Source of the DNA: Symbiodinium kawagutii
Taxonomy: Eukaryota > Sar > Dinophyceae > Suessiales > Symbiodiniaceae
Reading direction: 5' to 3'
Assembly (NCBI GenBank): GCA_009767595.1
Contig: VSDK01011118.1
Coordinates: forward strand, 939,386 to 1,003,385
DNA length: 64,000 bases
Shown here: positions 1 to 10,293 of the stretch, piece after piece
How the letters are laid out: every line of letters starts with the position of its first letter
Position numbering within the stretch: the first letter of the stretch is position 1
Program-made: the position numbers and the translations under genes
The notes under the pieces: generated by a model
Databases searched by the model: none
What the model was told of the DNA's origin: nothing
What the model saw: only the letters and a program-made list of their open reading frames with translations

Positions 1-2386
1 CGGCAGCATCAGCACCTTTGGGATGTTGAAATGCACATTCTTTACCTCTTTGACATTTGCCTGCCTTCCAATACCTGCAGACCTGTTGTTGAGAACCTGG
101 AGACATCGTTCGACTCCTGGATGTGCTCCTAGATGCTGATCCCTGACGCCCCTTGTTGCCTTTGCCTTTGCCTTTCCCGGGAGATTTCCCTCCGGGGATC
201 ATTTCATGTCTGTATTTGCAGTCTTTTCCTTTCTTGCATTCACCTTTCTGAAATGCATAGCAGTAGCCTTCGGGTTTCGATGGACCTCCAGCAGCAGCAG
301 CTGCATCACGCTTACCTGAAAGGGATCTCTTGGTGGCCTGTCTCATCTTCTCGAGTCTCTTCCTTTCAAGATACTCTCTTACAGCCTTCACCAAGAACTC
401 ATACGTGTGATTGGCGTCCCCTTCCGGAGCGCGATCATACAAGGCCAAATCATGTGATAAGGGCTTGAAATGCTTGATCGCCTGATGAAAATATGCTTGC
501 TTGAATAGAACGTCTGGCTCGGCAGTCATGCCTGCTAACACTGCATCCCACCGGGTCATGAAGCCCCTAAGATCATCATTAACCATCGTAACGGCCATCA
601 GATCTTCCATGTCATATACGGCTCCATGCTTCTGACTGGTTGAGAAATGCCTGTGAACCATTAGCATGGCTTGTCTACCCTTGGCATGCCTACCAGCTTT
701 AGCTTCAGCTTCCTTAAAGATGTCCAACTGGCGAGCGAAATCACCGTCTGCAATGTGAGAGATGGCTGACATGAGCTTGGCATCCAAAGTGATGAACTTA
801 GCTGAGTCAACGAAATCCTCTACCTTCTTGTCAGGTTTGAACACCTCTTCAATCCATGTGAAGGCTAAGTCTGGCTTGGCTGAGGCTGCGACGACTGAAT
901 CCCTGACCCTGATTCGCCAATTCCGATACTGTTCCGGTGGAGGGAATTTGGGGATTATCACCCTGTCCGCCTCCTTGGGCTTCGCCCCCGGGGAATCCTT
1001 ACGTTCCTTCTCTTTCCTCAGAAGCTTTCGTACTTTCCTGGCAAACTCAGAATCATCGGACATACTTGATGATGATGAACTCGAAGGCGATGAAGGTGAA
1101 GGGCTGCCCCGCTTCCGTCCTCTCGAGCGTCCACGGCTCTTCTTGCGGCCGTTCTTCTTGTCCTTCTTGTCCTTGTTGTTCTTCTTTCCATTGTCGTCAC
1201 CGTCGTCTCCGCCACCAGGGCCACCCGTGGGTTTCTTGGACTTGGTAGGCCCCTTCGACATCATTGCAGAATGGAAACTTGCTTCCTCATCCGCATCACT
1301 CGGGTGATCCTCCATCTTGTGTCCATCCGCACCTCCAGCATCGGCGTCGCCAATGTAATGCGACTCGAAAAGCCGTTGACCTGGGGTCAATCCAGGTGGT
1401 GCTGTAGTTGAACCACTGGGGTTGTTCTTTTGGCTCTGCGAACCCTTGGAAGAATTAGATCCTCCACTTGAAGATTTTGATCTCTTTTTATCTTTCGCCT
1501 TCCGGGACTTCTTTCTTTTCTTCTTGTCACCACCGGCAGCGGCGGCCATCATCTTCTGGCTATCACGTTTCACAGCTTCAAGTTGTTGTGCGAACTGGGC
1601 TTCAAGGCTGGTTCCCATGAGTCGCATTTGCTCCATTTGGTTGGTGAGATCTTGAATCTGTAAACTCTGGTCCATGTTCTTTTGTCTCTCAGCACGCAAT
1701 TGTGCAGTCAGATCTTGCACCTGCGTGGCCGCAGTCTGCAGATTTGATTGCGACAGATTGGCTTCGACACTCAGTTCCCTGATGCGATGTGCAGCTGCCT
1801 CATCCCGTTTCTGATAGGATTCCATATTCAACTCATGATGGGCAATGGCCGCCATCGCTTCATGGCTACTTTCCTCAACTGCCTGGGCTGCGCGAGCTTC
1901 CACACTCATGACCTGAGCTTTGTTCTCGGCTCCGAGCTCTTGCCTCAGTCTTGCTACACTCTCCTCTGCACGAGCTTCCACACTCATGACCTGAGCTTTG
2001 TTCTCGGCTCCGAGCTCTTGCCTCAGTCTCGCTACACTCTCCTCATGGCGTAGGTTGGCTGTGATTTCAAGATTCTTCTCCCGTTCACTGGCCAAGCCCG
2101 CCAAGGCGGCGTTCACATCAATATTCGTCTGATGCACCTCCATGGATCTAGCGTCAACATTCATCATGTTGAATTGGTGTAGGGCGATGTCAACTGCGCC
2201 AACTGCACCCGGCTGAGTCCTTCTGGGGTCATTTGCGAACTGCCCTGTCAACATTGAGGGGTGTACGACCTGTACTTGCTCACCTTGCGAGAGAACGCTC
2301 ATGTCACCGATCGACGTGTTGTCTTGTGCATCTTCGAACTCTGGCCCAGCGTCCCCGCCGGCGTAGGGGACTAGGGGAAGAGACAT
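1..2386 (-). CDS. Gag-like protein of a copia-type retrotransposon (partial, runs off left edge)
   Basis: An unbroken frame of about 795 codons starts at the ATG at 2386-2384 and leaves the window at base 1. An in-frame TAG at 2464-2462 makes this the first possible ATG. Order: acidic N-terminus; long Glu/Gln/Ala-rich coiled coil (about residues 95-280); Lys-rich block (283-302); Ser/Arg-rich stretch with poly-Ser (395-440); a helical, Trp-containing region resembling a retrotransposon capsid (480-660, with motifs such as YRNWRIRV and KHFKPLSHDL); then two C-x7-C-x5-C-x3-H zinc fingers. Protease, integrase and reverse transcriptase would lie left of base 1. Coiled coil, capsid-like core and C-terminal zinc fingers are a Gag layout, and CCCH fingers instead of CCHC knuckles are familiar from dinoflagellate copia-like elements. 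The assignment is by layout, without homology search; a host RNA-binding protein is the alternative. Confidence 0.72.
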   Translation of the reverse strand, partial: MSLPLVPYAGGDAGPEFEDAQDNTSIGDMSVLSQGEQVQVVHPSMLTGQFANDPRRTQPGAVGAVDIALHQFNMMNVDARSMEVHQTNIDVNAALAGLASEREKNLEITANLRHEESVARLRQELGAENKAQVMSVEARAEESVARLRQELGAENKAQVMSVEARAAQAVEESSHEAMAAIAHHELNMESYQKRDEAAAHRIRELSVEANLSQSNLQTAATQVQDLTAQLRAERQKNMDQSLQIQDLTNQMEQMRLMGTSLEAQFAQQLEAVKRDSQKMMAAAAGGDKKKRKKSRKAKDKKRSKSSSGGSNSSKGSQSQKNNPSGSTTAPPGLTPGQRLFESHYIGDADAGGADGHKMEDHPSDADEEASFHSAMMSKGPTKSKKPTGGPGGGDDGDDNGKKNNKDKKDKKNGRKKSRGRSRGRKRGSPSPSSPSSSSSSSMSDDSEFARKVRKLLRKEKERKDSPGAKPKEADRVIIPKFPPPEQYRNWRIRVRDSVVAASAKPDLAFTWIEEVFKPDKKVEDFVDSAKFITLDAKLMSAISHIADGDFARQLDIFKEAEAKAGRHAKGRQAMLMVHRHFSTSQKHGAVYDMEDLMAVTMVNDDLRGFMTRWDAVLAGMTAEPDVLFKQAYFHQAIKHFKPLSHDLALYDRAPEGDANHTYEFLVKAVREYLERKRLEKMRQATKRSLSGKRDAAAAAGGPSKPEGYCYAFQKGECKKGKDCKYRHEMIPGGKSPGKGKGKGNKGRQGSASRSTSRSRTMSPGSQQQVCRYWKAGKCQRGKECAFQHPKGADAA
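23..79 (-). other. Second CCCH zinc finger of the Gag-like protein
   Basis: The minus strand encodes CRYWKAGKC followed by C and H with spacing C-x7-C-x5-C-x3-H. It lies about 125 bases downstream of the first finger and has the same spacing, so the two form a pair separated by a Gly/Lys/Ser-rich linker. A role in nucleic-acid binding is inferred. Confidence 0.75.
205..264 (-). other. First CCCH zinc finger of the Gag-like protein
   Basis: The minus strand reads CYAFQKGEC, then Cys after five residues and His after three more. Aromatic and basic residues fill the finger as in RNA-binding CCCH domains. Confidence 0.75.
1893..2048 (-). repeat. 78-bp tandem duplication inside the Gag coiled coil
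   Basis: Two nearly identical 78-bp units encode two copies of a 26-residue heptad-like segment containing ARLRQELGAENKAQ. The length is a multiple of three, so the frame is kept and the coiled coil is lengthened. Near-identity of the units suggests a recent duplication. Confidence 0.85.
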
Positions 2387-2510
2387 GGCTTGGGAAAGTA
2401 AGGAATGCGTATGCGCTATTGGCGATACGGCTGATAACCTGTAGATAAGTGAAAACAACCACTAAAGGGCCACAATCACTAACAAGCTATAGCAGCGCAC
2501 GCTTTTGTTT

Positions 2511-2522
2511 CTTGAGCCAAAG
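2511..2522 (-). other. Relic spliced-leader sequence 5' of the Gag-like gene
   Basis: The minus strand reads CTTTGGCTCAAG. Eleven bases equal the 3' end of the dinoflagellate trans-spliced leader, which ends TTTTGGCTCAAG. It lies 124 bases upstream of the ATG at 2386, on the coding strand. In dinoflagellates such genomic relics arise when a trans-spliced mRNA is reverse transcribed and reinserted. The same 12 bases precede the BspA-like gene at 38.8 kb, so chance is unlikely. Confidence 0.6.
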
Positions 2523-3926
2523 GTATATGGTGAGCTATGTGTGAAAATATCCTAAGGTTAAAATGTAAATGCTGCAACAACAAATATTAACCCATAGCCA
2601 TTTGACGAAAAACACAGTCATCATGGCCATCATGGCTGATCCCTCAACAGGTGCTGTCGATCCACATTCCTCGTTGAAGATCCACGATGCCCAGCACTCC
2701 AATCGCATCGATATCCAAGGCACCCCATGCTGTGAGCTTGTGGCCTTGGGGCGGACCACAGTAAGAAGCAGCGTCAATATACATTGGTGCAGGTGCCTGT
2801 GTCGAAGTTTTTGGGAGAATTCATTGGAAATTGTGCCACCAAGAATCATGAAAGATTGAACAAAAACTTTAAAAGTGCCTACTAGAACGTACACCGTGAC
2901 AAATGCAGATATGCCCAAGGTCTGAAAATGGAACGAAGGCACATGTTCACATCTAGTTTCCACAAACGTGTGCTATGGATGTATTGTGTATAATTCTTCT
3001 GGTAATTACACATCCTTTCAAATGCACAAATCTGCCTGAAATTCTGGGCGCCAACAACACAAACACACCTAAACGTGTAAGAAATCCTCATCATCAACAC
3101 TTCCAACTCCTGCGCCCAAATGGTCATGAGTCATGCTCAGTGCCCCAACGAAGTGGCCCACTCCTGGAAGCAAGCCATGCCACCAAGGGGGTGCGCTAAG
3201 TGCATCCCGTAGCCCCATTTTACGGGCAGTTGCCCAGGGTTTCCATAGAAAATGAAATGATTTCCAGGGTTTCCCTACTACGATGGTGATATTTTGATTG
3301 CAAGATATTGCAAGGATAATCCACCGAAGAGTGTGCATTTCAAATCAGTCCCATACCCAAAGGTAGTATCACCTTGGAATTGATCTGCCGATTTGGGAGG
3401 CGTGCAAACTTGCATGTTGACGCCGTGCACTTTAAAAACGACTTCAGACCGAGTATGGAAAGTGACCTAAATCAAATCACCATCCAGCTCATTGCCGCCA
3501 TGGTTCTAGAACAAATCCCACATCATGGGTAGCATGAGCTCCAATAGTCGAACACCTTCCAAGGTGTTCTGGGTGACTCAATAATAGAAAAACCAGGCCC
3601 GGAATACAAAGTGGTAACCCTCCAGTTGTCGATTGCTTGAAGCATGTAACAGCGGACTGAAATCTTTAAAATAACCAGAATATATCCACAAATGTGATCA
3701 TGTACTTGCTTGAACCTACCATAAGCAGTGACCAGTACCTGAAAAAACTGCTGTTTGGGAGCCAGGCCAACCAACCGGGGGAGCTGTGCTATGCTGTGCT
3801 CCTTGCATTGGAAAAAGAGATCCAAGTCCGAAGGAATGCACTCCTGCAGAGGTGGCGAGAGAGGTCTGGAAACAGAATCAACAGATCTTGAGCAGTCCAA
3901 CCATTGTCCAACCCTCATGAGCTAAT
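2523..3926. other. No gene recognised
   Basis: Only short open frames on both strands, without domain signatures or convincing splice pairs. Nothing in this stretch could be assigned. Confidence 0.5.
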
Positions 3927-3985
3927 CCAGATATCTGTTGGTTCTGTTTCTAGACCTGTTGGAAACAGAACCAACAAATATCTGG
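3927..3985. repeat. 24-bp inverted repeat (hairpin)
   Basis: The arms at 3927-3950 and 3962-3985 are complementary with one mismatch and an 11-base loop. Partial extra copies of the arm (core GGAAACAGAA) lie at about 3866 and 3984, so the hairpin is part of a small local repeat cluster. Confidence 0.8.
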
Positions 3986-4207
3986 AAACAGAACCAACCC
4001 TCATGTTGGATGGGAATTGGGGTGACGAAATGGACGACAGGACGAGCTTATACCAAACATCGAAGAATTGAACCATGGAGCCCTGTGACGCAACTGGAAT
4101 TTCTTTCAGTGAATGCACTCACTGTGCATTGTTAAGATGATGACATACCATGCCTTCTTGATCATCAACACGGTATGGCTGGAAAGGTGTACCAATATCT
4201 ACTTACA

Positions 4208-4681
4208 TCAGAAACTTCTATAAATTCTCATTGATATACACTTTTGAGCATGAGCTGATCCCCAAAATCCAACCACATGAGCACCAATTGCTGCCAACTG
4301 GGGTTCCAAACTGTGGACTCCCATAGCTTGAAAAAACAACCAGCCAGCATACCAATAGGATTTTTCCCAGTCATGTAATGAGCATTCGTAATGCAGGCAC
4401 ATCCTACGAGCAAAACAACTGATTCGCCATGCCAATCGTACGCAAGTGGCTGGGCTTTGAGCCACCGCTCCTCCCTGTAACCTTCGGGGAATCCAACCTG
4501 GCGAGCTGCATGGCAGCACTTCCAGCGTCGACAAGCGCTGCCAAGCGTCCATGAGTTCAAAGAGCTTCAGCACCACCTCCAGCCACAATCCTCGCCTCAG
4601 TGTTGCGGCCACCAAGGGATAGGAGTCGTGGCTAGTCACTAGGGATGGCCGAGAATCTACCCATGCTTCATCATGAAGCAT
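4208..4681 (-). CDS. Possible PPR-like exon region
   Basis: The minus strand has two overlapping protein-like frames. One (about 4681-4540) reads ATLRRGLWLEVVLKLFELM, which has the helix-turn-helix look of a pentatricopeptide repeat (small residues, Gly-x-Trp, then a hydrophobic helix ending in Leu-Phe-x-x-Met). The other (about 4500-4228) is rich in Trp and Leu. Neither has both a clear acceptor and a clear donor. PPR proteins are abundant in dinoflagellates, where they process organelle RNA. The assignment rests on one possible repeat and is weak. Confidence 0.25.
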   Translation of the reverse strand: MLHDEAWVDSRPSLVTSHDSYPLVAATLRRGLWLEVVLKLFELMDAWQRLSTLEVLPCSSPGWIPRRLQGGAVAQSPATCVRLAWRISCFARRMCLHYECSLHDWEKSYWYAGWLFFQAMGVHSLEPQLAAIGAHVVGFWGSAHAQKCISMRIYRSF

Positions 4682-4979
4682 TCAAGTTAACTATTCTATC
4701 TCTACATCGCCATCTGCAGAGTTCGGCTAGGCCCTAGGCTGCTATTGTTTATCCAAGTTCTGATCCGCTTTAACGACAACACAATCTTTGGGATATGCAT
4801 GGACACGCTGCCGAGCACGCCATTCCAAAAGCCCACACGAAACTATCCGATAGGCAAAACGCCTGCCTATCGCAGCGATGCAAAATTTGTCGCTGCGGAT
4901 CTCCACAAATTGTCACTATGATTCTTGATGCACCCTACTAATTATGAGCATAGTGTGACAAAACAAATCTGAAGACATA

Positions 4980-5086
4980 TGGGGGTGTTTCTTGAAATAG
5001 GGGTACCCCCAAATCATCCAAGTCATTCACCATCTAAAGTAGTAAACCAGCTATTTTTTCGGTCCCCCTATTATGAGAAACCACCA
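4980..5086 (+). mobile_element. MITE-A copy
   Basis: MITE-A is an element of about 80-130 bp (usually near 100). Its ends are complementary: it begins like GGTGTTTCTCAAAATAGGG, then (T)ACCCC, and ends with GGGGTCCCTATTTTGAGAAACACC or a close variant. The interior usually contains CAAATCATCC and TAATAAACCA. No coding capacity. This copy is nearly complete, with both ends present. Confidence 0.75.
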
Positions 5087-5295
5087 TATTTCAGTATAAG
5101 TGTGCACCTATGTTCCTCAAACATGGTGCATGGTCTAACCATGCCTAAGCCAGTTCCACAAAATGAGAAATTTTCGACGACCCACTGAGGTCGTCAACCA
5201 AGGCTGGCTACCACCGTTCCACACACGCACACATGAATCTATGCACACACGCATACGAATGGATGTTTTCATACATTTTTATCAGGGATTATTTG

Positions 5296-5385
5296 GGTGG
5301 GTTCTCGAAAGGGATCCCAAAAATGCATGGTTTATTACTTCATCAAATGGATAATGTTGGATTATTCGGGGAACCCCCCATATGC
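5296..5385 (-). mobile_element. MITE-A copy, degenerate
   Basis: In reverse orientation the ends read as GGGGTTCCCC and GGGATCCCTTTCGAGAACCC, and the interior keeps the TAATAAACCA motif. Both termini have several substitutions. Confidence 0.5.
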
Positions 5386-6596
5386 ATGTGTAAATAGTAA
5401 TCCATCAGCGTAACGATTTTTAGTCAACATTTACCCATCATAAAGCATCATCAACCAGCCTCTTCACCAGCTCCTTAATCAGCTTCTGAACCGGTTTCTG
5501 AACAAATAAAAATTCCCCATCATGAATCATTAAAAAGCACTGAAACACCATCAATTAGCCTAATTCGCAATCATTCAAACATTGAAAGCCACTGGAAAAC
5601 ATCAACTACCCATCATTAATCATCAAAAAAACACTGAAAAAAACACCAACTAGCCATCATTTCACCATTAAAAACCACTTCTTTTGGCCAGGTTCCAAGG
5701 TTGGCCACCACATGCCCAGTGACAGTTTTCGTGCACCTCCCGGTCTCACGTGCCAAATGGCACCATCGGGGCCTTAGCTTGCACAGCGTGATAGCAACAG
5801 CAAGTTGATGTGGTTAATAAATGGTTAGTCAGTTGATAGTACGGTTGAATGATACGTTTTATTGAAGCCCAAGTCCGCTGGCTTTCTGGGTGCATCACAT
5901 TGCACAGCTGAATGATTTCCATTGGAAGGCGTTGCCCGAAGAAAGAAGAAGAACACAGGGACATCGGACAATGGGATAAATTCGATGTCTGCATGGGCAT
6001 GTGAAGGCAAAGGCGTGCACAATTTTACGGCACGGTGCACACATAAAAACAAGAGGCACATATGTTCAAAGCATGCAAGTGCCACATACACACATGCACC
6101 CTCAGAAACTACATGATGCCTGCGCAAATATAGGAATGCCCATGCACATGTCCCGAACACATGTTTGCGAACATTTATGCAAATAGAAACATGTCTTTTA
6201 TGTATGTTTACATGCAAATGTCTCCGCAACCTACAATGTTGATCAATTTTGCTAGTATCCGAACATCCACAATACACGATTGACGTATTCACGCATATCA
6301 TACCAATGTGAATGAACAATATCATAACATATCAAAGTTCACCATTAGATATCAACCCCTAACTGTTCTCAAGAGCAGTTGGCTATTCAAGCATTCAAGG
6401 GGCTTAAGCATTATGCACCATAAAACCTTCATCACCACAAATTGGCCACTCACGTGCCATTACGAATCAAGTTGCTGGTTTCAACCCAATCAACCCACCA
6501 TCCCACATATTGAAGGAAATAGACCATGTCAATCAAACCACCGACAGTCCGTGGGTTACAAACAAGCATATATAATATACCCACCTTTGACCCTCC
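5386..6596. other. AT-rich stretch, no gene recognised
   Basis: It contains many dispersed CATCA, ACCATCA and AAAACACTG words, mainly in 5440-5680, and short frames only. No splice-pair exon candidates were found. Confidence 0.45.
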
Positions 6597-6599
6597 ACA

Positions 6600-6650
6600 T
6601 GGTGGTTTCTTAAAGTGGGGGGTACCCCCAATTCCTTCCAATCATTTCCA
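6600..6650 (+). mobile_element. MITE-A left-half fragment
   Basis: The left end GGTGGTTTCTTAAAGTGGGG and a CAATCATTTCC-type interior are present. The right end is absent. Confidence 0.5.
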
Positions 6651-7401
6651 AATTGATAAACATCAATTGTCAGGTTCCAAATTTGAAGAAACCAACCATC
6701 TACGGCAGAAAACCAATCATTTTTGGAGGTTATCCTGTCCTGGAAAACCCATCATACTTACATTAGCCATGATTTTCCGTACTATTGTTGGTCAATCTCT
6801 CTCATTGATAGTTCCTACTAGCCATATTCATGCCATTGTTAGCCATTGTTTTCCCGAATTGGTTCAGTATCTTCATCATTGATGGTTCCTACTGACCCAT
6901 TGCCATATCGAACCATCATCATTTACTCCAGGCCAAGCCGCCCCGATGCCACGCCAAGTCCTAGAGCGCGATTCGCGGCAAGCTGGTTAAGAAGCTGGTG
7001 CGAGCTGGTACCAGGAAGTGGTTTAGCCATGGTACTTCATGATCATCAGGAATAACCATGGATAATGACAGGACTTCTCCGCAGGCTTGAAGATGAGTTC
7101 CTTGCTTCTACGTGCACCATCTTGGCGGGATTCAAGTTAGTCCCCAGCAGCCCCAGCATAGGAATAATGCTGCTACCCCTGACACCACTTCGGTGTATGA
7201 TGTGTATGTTTGGTGACCAGGGATCCGGACAACTACAGCAATTGCTTGCGTAATCAGGATTGCTTCCGTAATGCGGTTGAATTGTAATTACAGGTTCTGC
7301 CATTGGCTCTGCGAGAATAACTTCTTGATAGTGAATCACCAGCATAGCTCATCCATCTTTGGGCGCTGCAGCTTGATTCCACAGTTCGTTTCGACCGGGA
7401 C

Positions 7402-7487
7402 CGCAGCGCCATAGACATCAGCCATGGTTGGAATCCCCGGTCCTCCACCGCATCAGCAAAGGGCGCAACGGGGGACAGCTTGGATGC
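7402..7487 (-). CDS. Candidate exon, unknown protein
   Basis: The minus strand has an AG|G acceptor (CTACCCAG|GCA), 28 open codons and a GT donor (CTGCG|GTCCCG). The frame includes APFADAVEDRGFQPWLMSMA, with balanced composition and no repeats. The frame stays open well beyond the exon on both sides, so it could equally be a longer coding block. No family recognised. AG|G is the acceptor rule seen in the thioredoxin exons of this window. Confidence 0.35.
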
Positions 7488-8019
7488 CTGGGTAGGCAAT
7501 GACTCGGACCAGTCCACTGCTTGGATGTTTGAACCCAGGCCTGGCTGAAAATGCAGCATATTGGTGGTTAATGGAGCCATCCAAAGATGTGAGCCACCCA
7601 AACATCAACATCATCAACTAAACAAAAATATTCGAAATTTACATAAGTTTCCTGAATTGAAACCAGCCGCCAGATCCAACCAGGTGAACACCACATGAAT
7701 TCCACTGAAGTTGTCACCTCCACCCGTCCACCCTGACTGCGTGCCTCCGATGAGAGCTCCTGGCACAGCCAAAAGGCACAACTGGGGTCACGCTGCTCCT
7801 GGTGACTCATGGCATGGCCCATGCTGTGGTAACCCAGGAATGGTACCAGCAAGTGGTTTAGCCATGGCATCTGGTGGCTCATCGTTGTTTAACGAAGGGG
7901 TCAGCAGCGTTGTTTAACGAAGGGATCAGCAGGAATAACCATCGATAATCATGGCTCATGATGATTGAGCATGGATAGTGATGACATGTGATGACATGTG
8001 ATGACTAGCTACACTTGCT

Positions 8020-8110
8020 TAGGCCACTCCATGTAGCTCCTTAGCTCCCCCTCTAAAAGGCAATAATTGGATACCCTTGGCTCCAGCTCCCTCCCACCGC
8101 TTGACCCCAA
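8020..8110. repeat. Dispersed repeat, copy 1 (with 11235-11330)
   Basis: This segment and 11235-11330 share an ordered set of words on the plus strand (TTAGG, TAGCTCCT, a TTTAAA/TCTAAA core, then ACTCCCTCC or GCTCCCTCC). Protein-like frames over both are therefore suspect. Confidence 0.4.
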
Positions 8111-8128
8111 CGGCCCACCGGTCTTAAC

Positions 8129-8210
8129 CTCGCTGGGCGGCAGGTAGACGAGCGCTTCCAAGAAGTCGGGGATGGAATCCATGGGAAGGAAATTGGGGAC
8201 TTGCTGCGGC
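8129..8210 (-). CDS. Candidate exon, unknown protein
   Basis: The minus strand has an AG|G acceptor (GCTGAG|GCC) and a donor GAG|GTTAAG, enclosing 27 codons plus one base. The translation contains MDSIPDFLEALVYLPPSE, an amphipathic-helix-like sequence. No family recognised. An alternative frame in the same exon is open but Pro/Arg-rich and less protein-like. Confidence 0.4.
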
Positions 8211-8553
8211 CTCAGCTGACGTGCAACTCGCTGTGGAACCCCAAACAGGAGTGAACCCCTGGCGGCCCTGTTGCAGGTTGGCGCCACTCCCATCAGATGG
8301 TGGGTTGGCACCCTGAGGTGGAGACAAAAATCGGTCGCAAATGGGCCAAACATGGCCAAACCAATGGATACAGCGAGGAATGGCTTGCATGATCATGCCT
8401 TGTTCGTGCTGAATAATAGGTGGCGCAAGAGCCATCCAAATAGAAGACTGGCCATGCAAGCATCATCCCTCATGCTGATTGCCCTCCGGTAAGCTGTTGC
8501 ATCATTATCTGCAGCAAATTTCAAGCAATTGCTGCTTAGATTCTGCTAGCATC

Positions 8554-8610
8554 AAGGATTGTGAGAAATGAAACAAAGAAACTAGTAGTGATTCATTTCT
8601 CACAATCCTT
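8554..8610. repeat. Perfect 19-bp inverted repeat
   Basis: The arms at 8554-8572 and 8592-8610 are perfectly complementary, with a 19-base loop. The arm core is GGATTGTGAGAAATG. It could be a young hairpin element or a small structured RNA; nothing else supports either. Confidence 0.85.
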
Positions 8611-8881
8611 AAATGGCAAAATTGATCACTAATTGTTTCCCATTGGTCACCCCGAACTCTTGATCACAATCGGCACAGCCGTTGCTCTGTCCTAGCCCTG
8701 CCGGGATGTTCACTTTCTCATGTCTTGTGCCACAAGTCTTGTGCATTTAAATTTGTGTATGTTGAACCATGCTGACTCAAACCCAAATGCTGGTGAATAT
8801 CCAATATGGTCCACATAACATTCGAACCAACCCTTGGATTCATGGGTGGTTGTATTCCCCAATCATGTGCACATGCTCAGC

Positions 8882-8939
8882 AATGGGAGTTCCATCATTT
8901 GTGGCACCTTAATGGGAGTTCCATCATTTGTGGCACCTT
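8882..8939. repeat. 29-bp perfect tandem duplication
   Basis: Two identical 29-bp units containing GGGAGTTCCATCATTTGTGG lie head to tail. Confidence 0.9.
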
Positions 8940-9776
8940 AATCTGACTGTCAACAGCGTGTGGATTCGACATAATCACTGCAATTGCTGATATTCACGTG
9001 ACCCCTCGGTCTCTGCAAGTTGGAACGGGCCCAAAAGTGGAGGATAGATAAATATAGCTTAAGATGGAAATATCAACCAGATTGTTGAAATTTGCCAAAG
9101 TGACTGCATTACTGGTATGTAGGGTATATAGGCATCAAAAACGAACCAGCCATCTACTGCAGAGCTGGCACATAGGCGCCAACCGTATTGCGGTGTCCTA
9201 GGTTTCTTACCTCTTTTTATCCATCATTATCTCTCATGACAAGCCATGAATCATGAGCGAGCACTTTGTATCATTCATCATAGCTGCTACCAGTCAGACT
9301 GAACTATCGGAAAACAGATTGCAGTAGAAACCATAGCTGAAAAGCAAACTGTCACATTCTTCTGAATGGCTCTTGACCATGGCAAAAACCATGACGTTGA
9401 TCATTACCAATCGCCCCATTAACTATCATCGAGCCTCATGAAGCCACGAGTAGTCATGATATCATATTCATGAACACTTTGCTTAACCAAACGAACCAGT
9501 TATGATCATGATAATATATCATCTAGTACCTTGAGAAATAGGTCAAGAACTGTTCCATACCAGGCCAACACTCATTTGGTTCAGCAAAGCAAAGCTCGGT
9601 TAACGTGTTAACATATATATAAAACATACCTATTCATGTCTAATTTTCAACCATTACAGCAGCAATCATGCAACACTACCATCATCACGACTCATCACTA
9701 ACCACACGCAAGATCAAAATCTCATGTTTTTTAAACCACCAAAAATTGTGATTGATACAACCACCTGTCAACTTAT
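8940..9776. other. No gene recognised
   Basis: AT-rich DNA with dispersed ATCATCA words and only short frames. No assignable feature. Confidence 0.45.
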
Positions 9777-9878
9777 GGTGTTTTCTTAAAATAGGGATAC
9801 CCCCAAGTCATCCTTTACTAAGCATGTACAGTAATAAACCAGCAGTAGCTTTGGGGTCCCCGTTTTGAGAAGCACCCG
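9777..9878 (+). mobile_element. MITE-A copy
   Basis: Both ends are present: GGTGTTTTCTTAAAATAGGG on the left, and GGGGTCCCCGTTTTGAGAAG on the right. The interior keeps AAGTCATCC and GTAATAAACC. Confidence 0.75.
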
Positions 9879-10232
9879 CACTTCCGTAATTCTGCTAGGT
9901 GGCATATCCCCTATCTTGTTGGTTATACTATGCCCTATTGTTAGCCGTTGGCCATTCGTGTAAACCCATTATTGTTGGATATCATCATCAACATATTAAC
10001 TCATGTCATGCTCAAATGATTGGTTATTGTTATGTTTGTTCATTCTCCCTCATTATTACCTACAAGCCATCGCTTTATCATTCAAAACAAGCATATAAAC
10101 TGATCATGAAGCTGTTTCACCACCAGTGTTGCTTATTCTCCCCTATTCACCACTATAATCCACCCACTTAATCATGGAAACCAACCAATGATCATGCTCC
10201 ACTCATAGCTCCGGACACCCCACCCACTTAAC

Positions 10233-10293
10233 CATCGGCGCCGCGTGACGCTCCGAAGCTCGCGGCGCGAACAGCGGCCGGGAGGGTGGCCTC
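10233..10293 (-). CDS. Candidate exon, unknown protein
   Basis: In a GC-rich island, the minus strand has an AG|G acceptor (CGTCCAG|GAG) and a donor GATG|GTTAAG. The 20 codons read EATLPAAVRAASFGASRGAD. Phase 0 at the start would match the end of thioredoxin exon B5 6.7 kb upstream, but nothing else links them. Confidence 0.4.

Noticed and set aside
762-1307. Plus-strand frames across 133-2448
   Set aside because: They are shadows of the unbroken minus-strand Gag-like frame, which has domains and zinc fingers.
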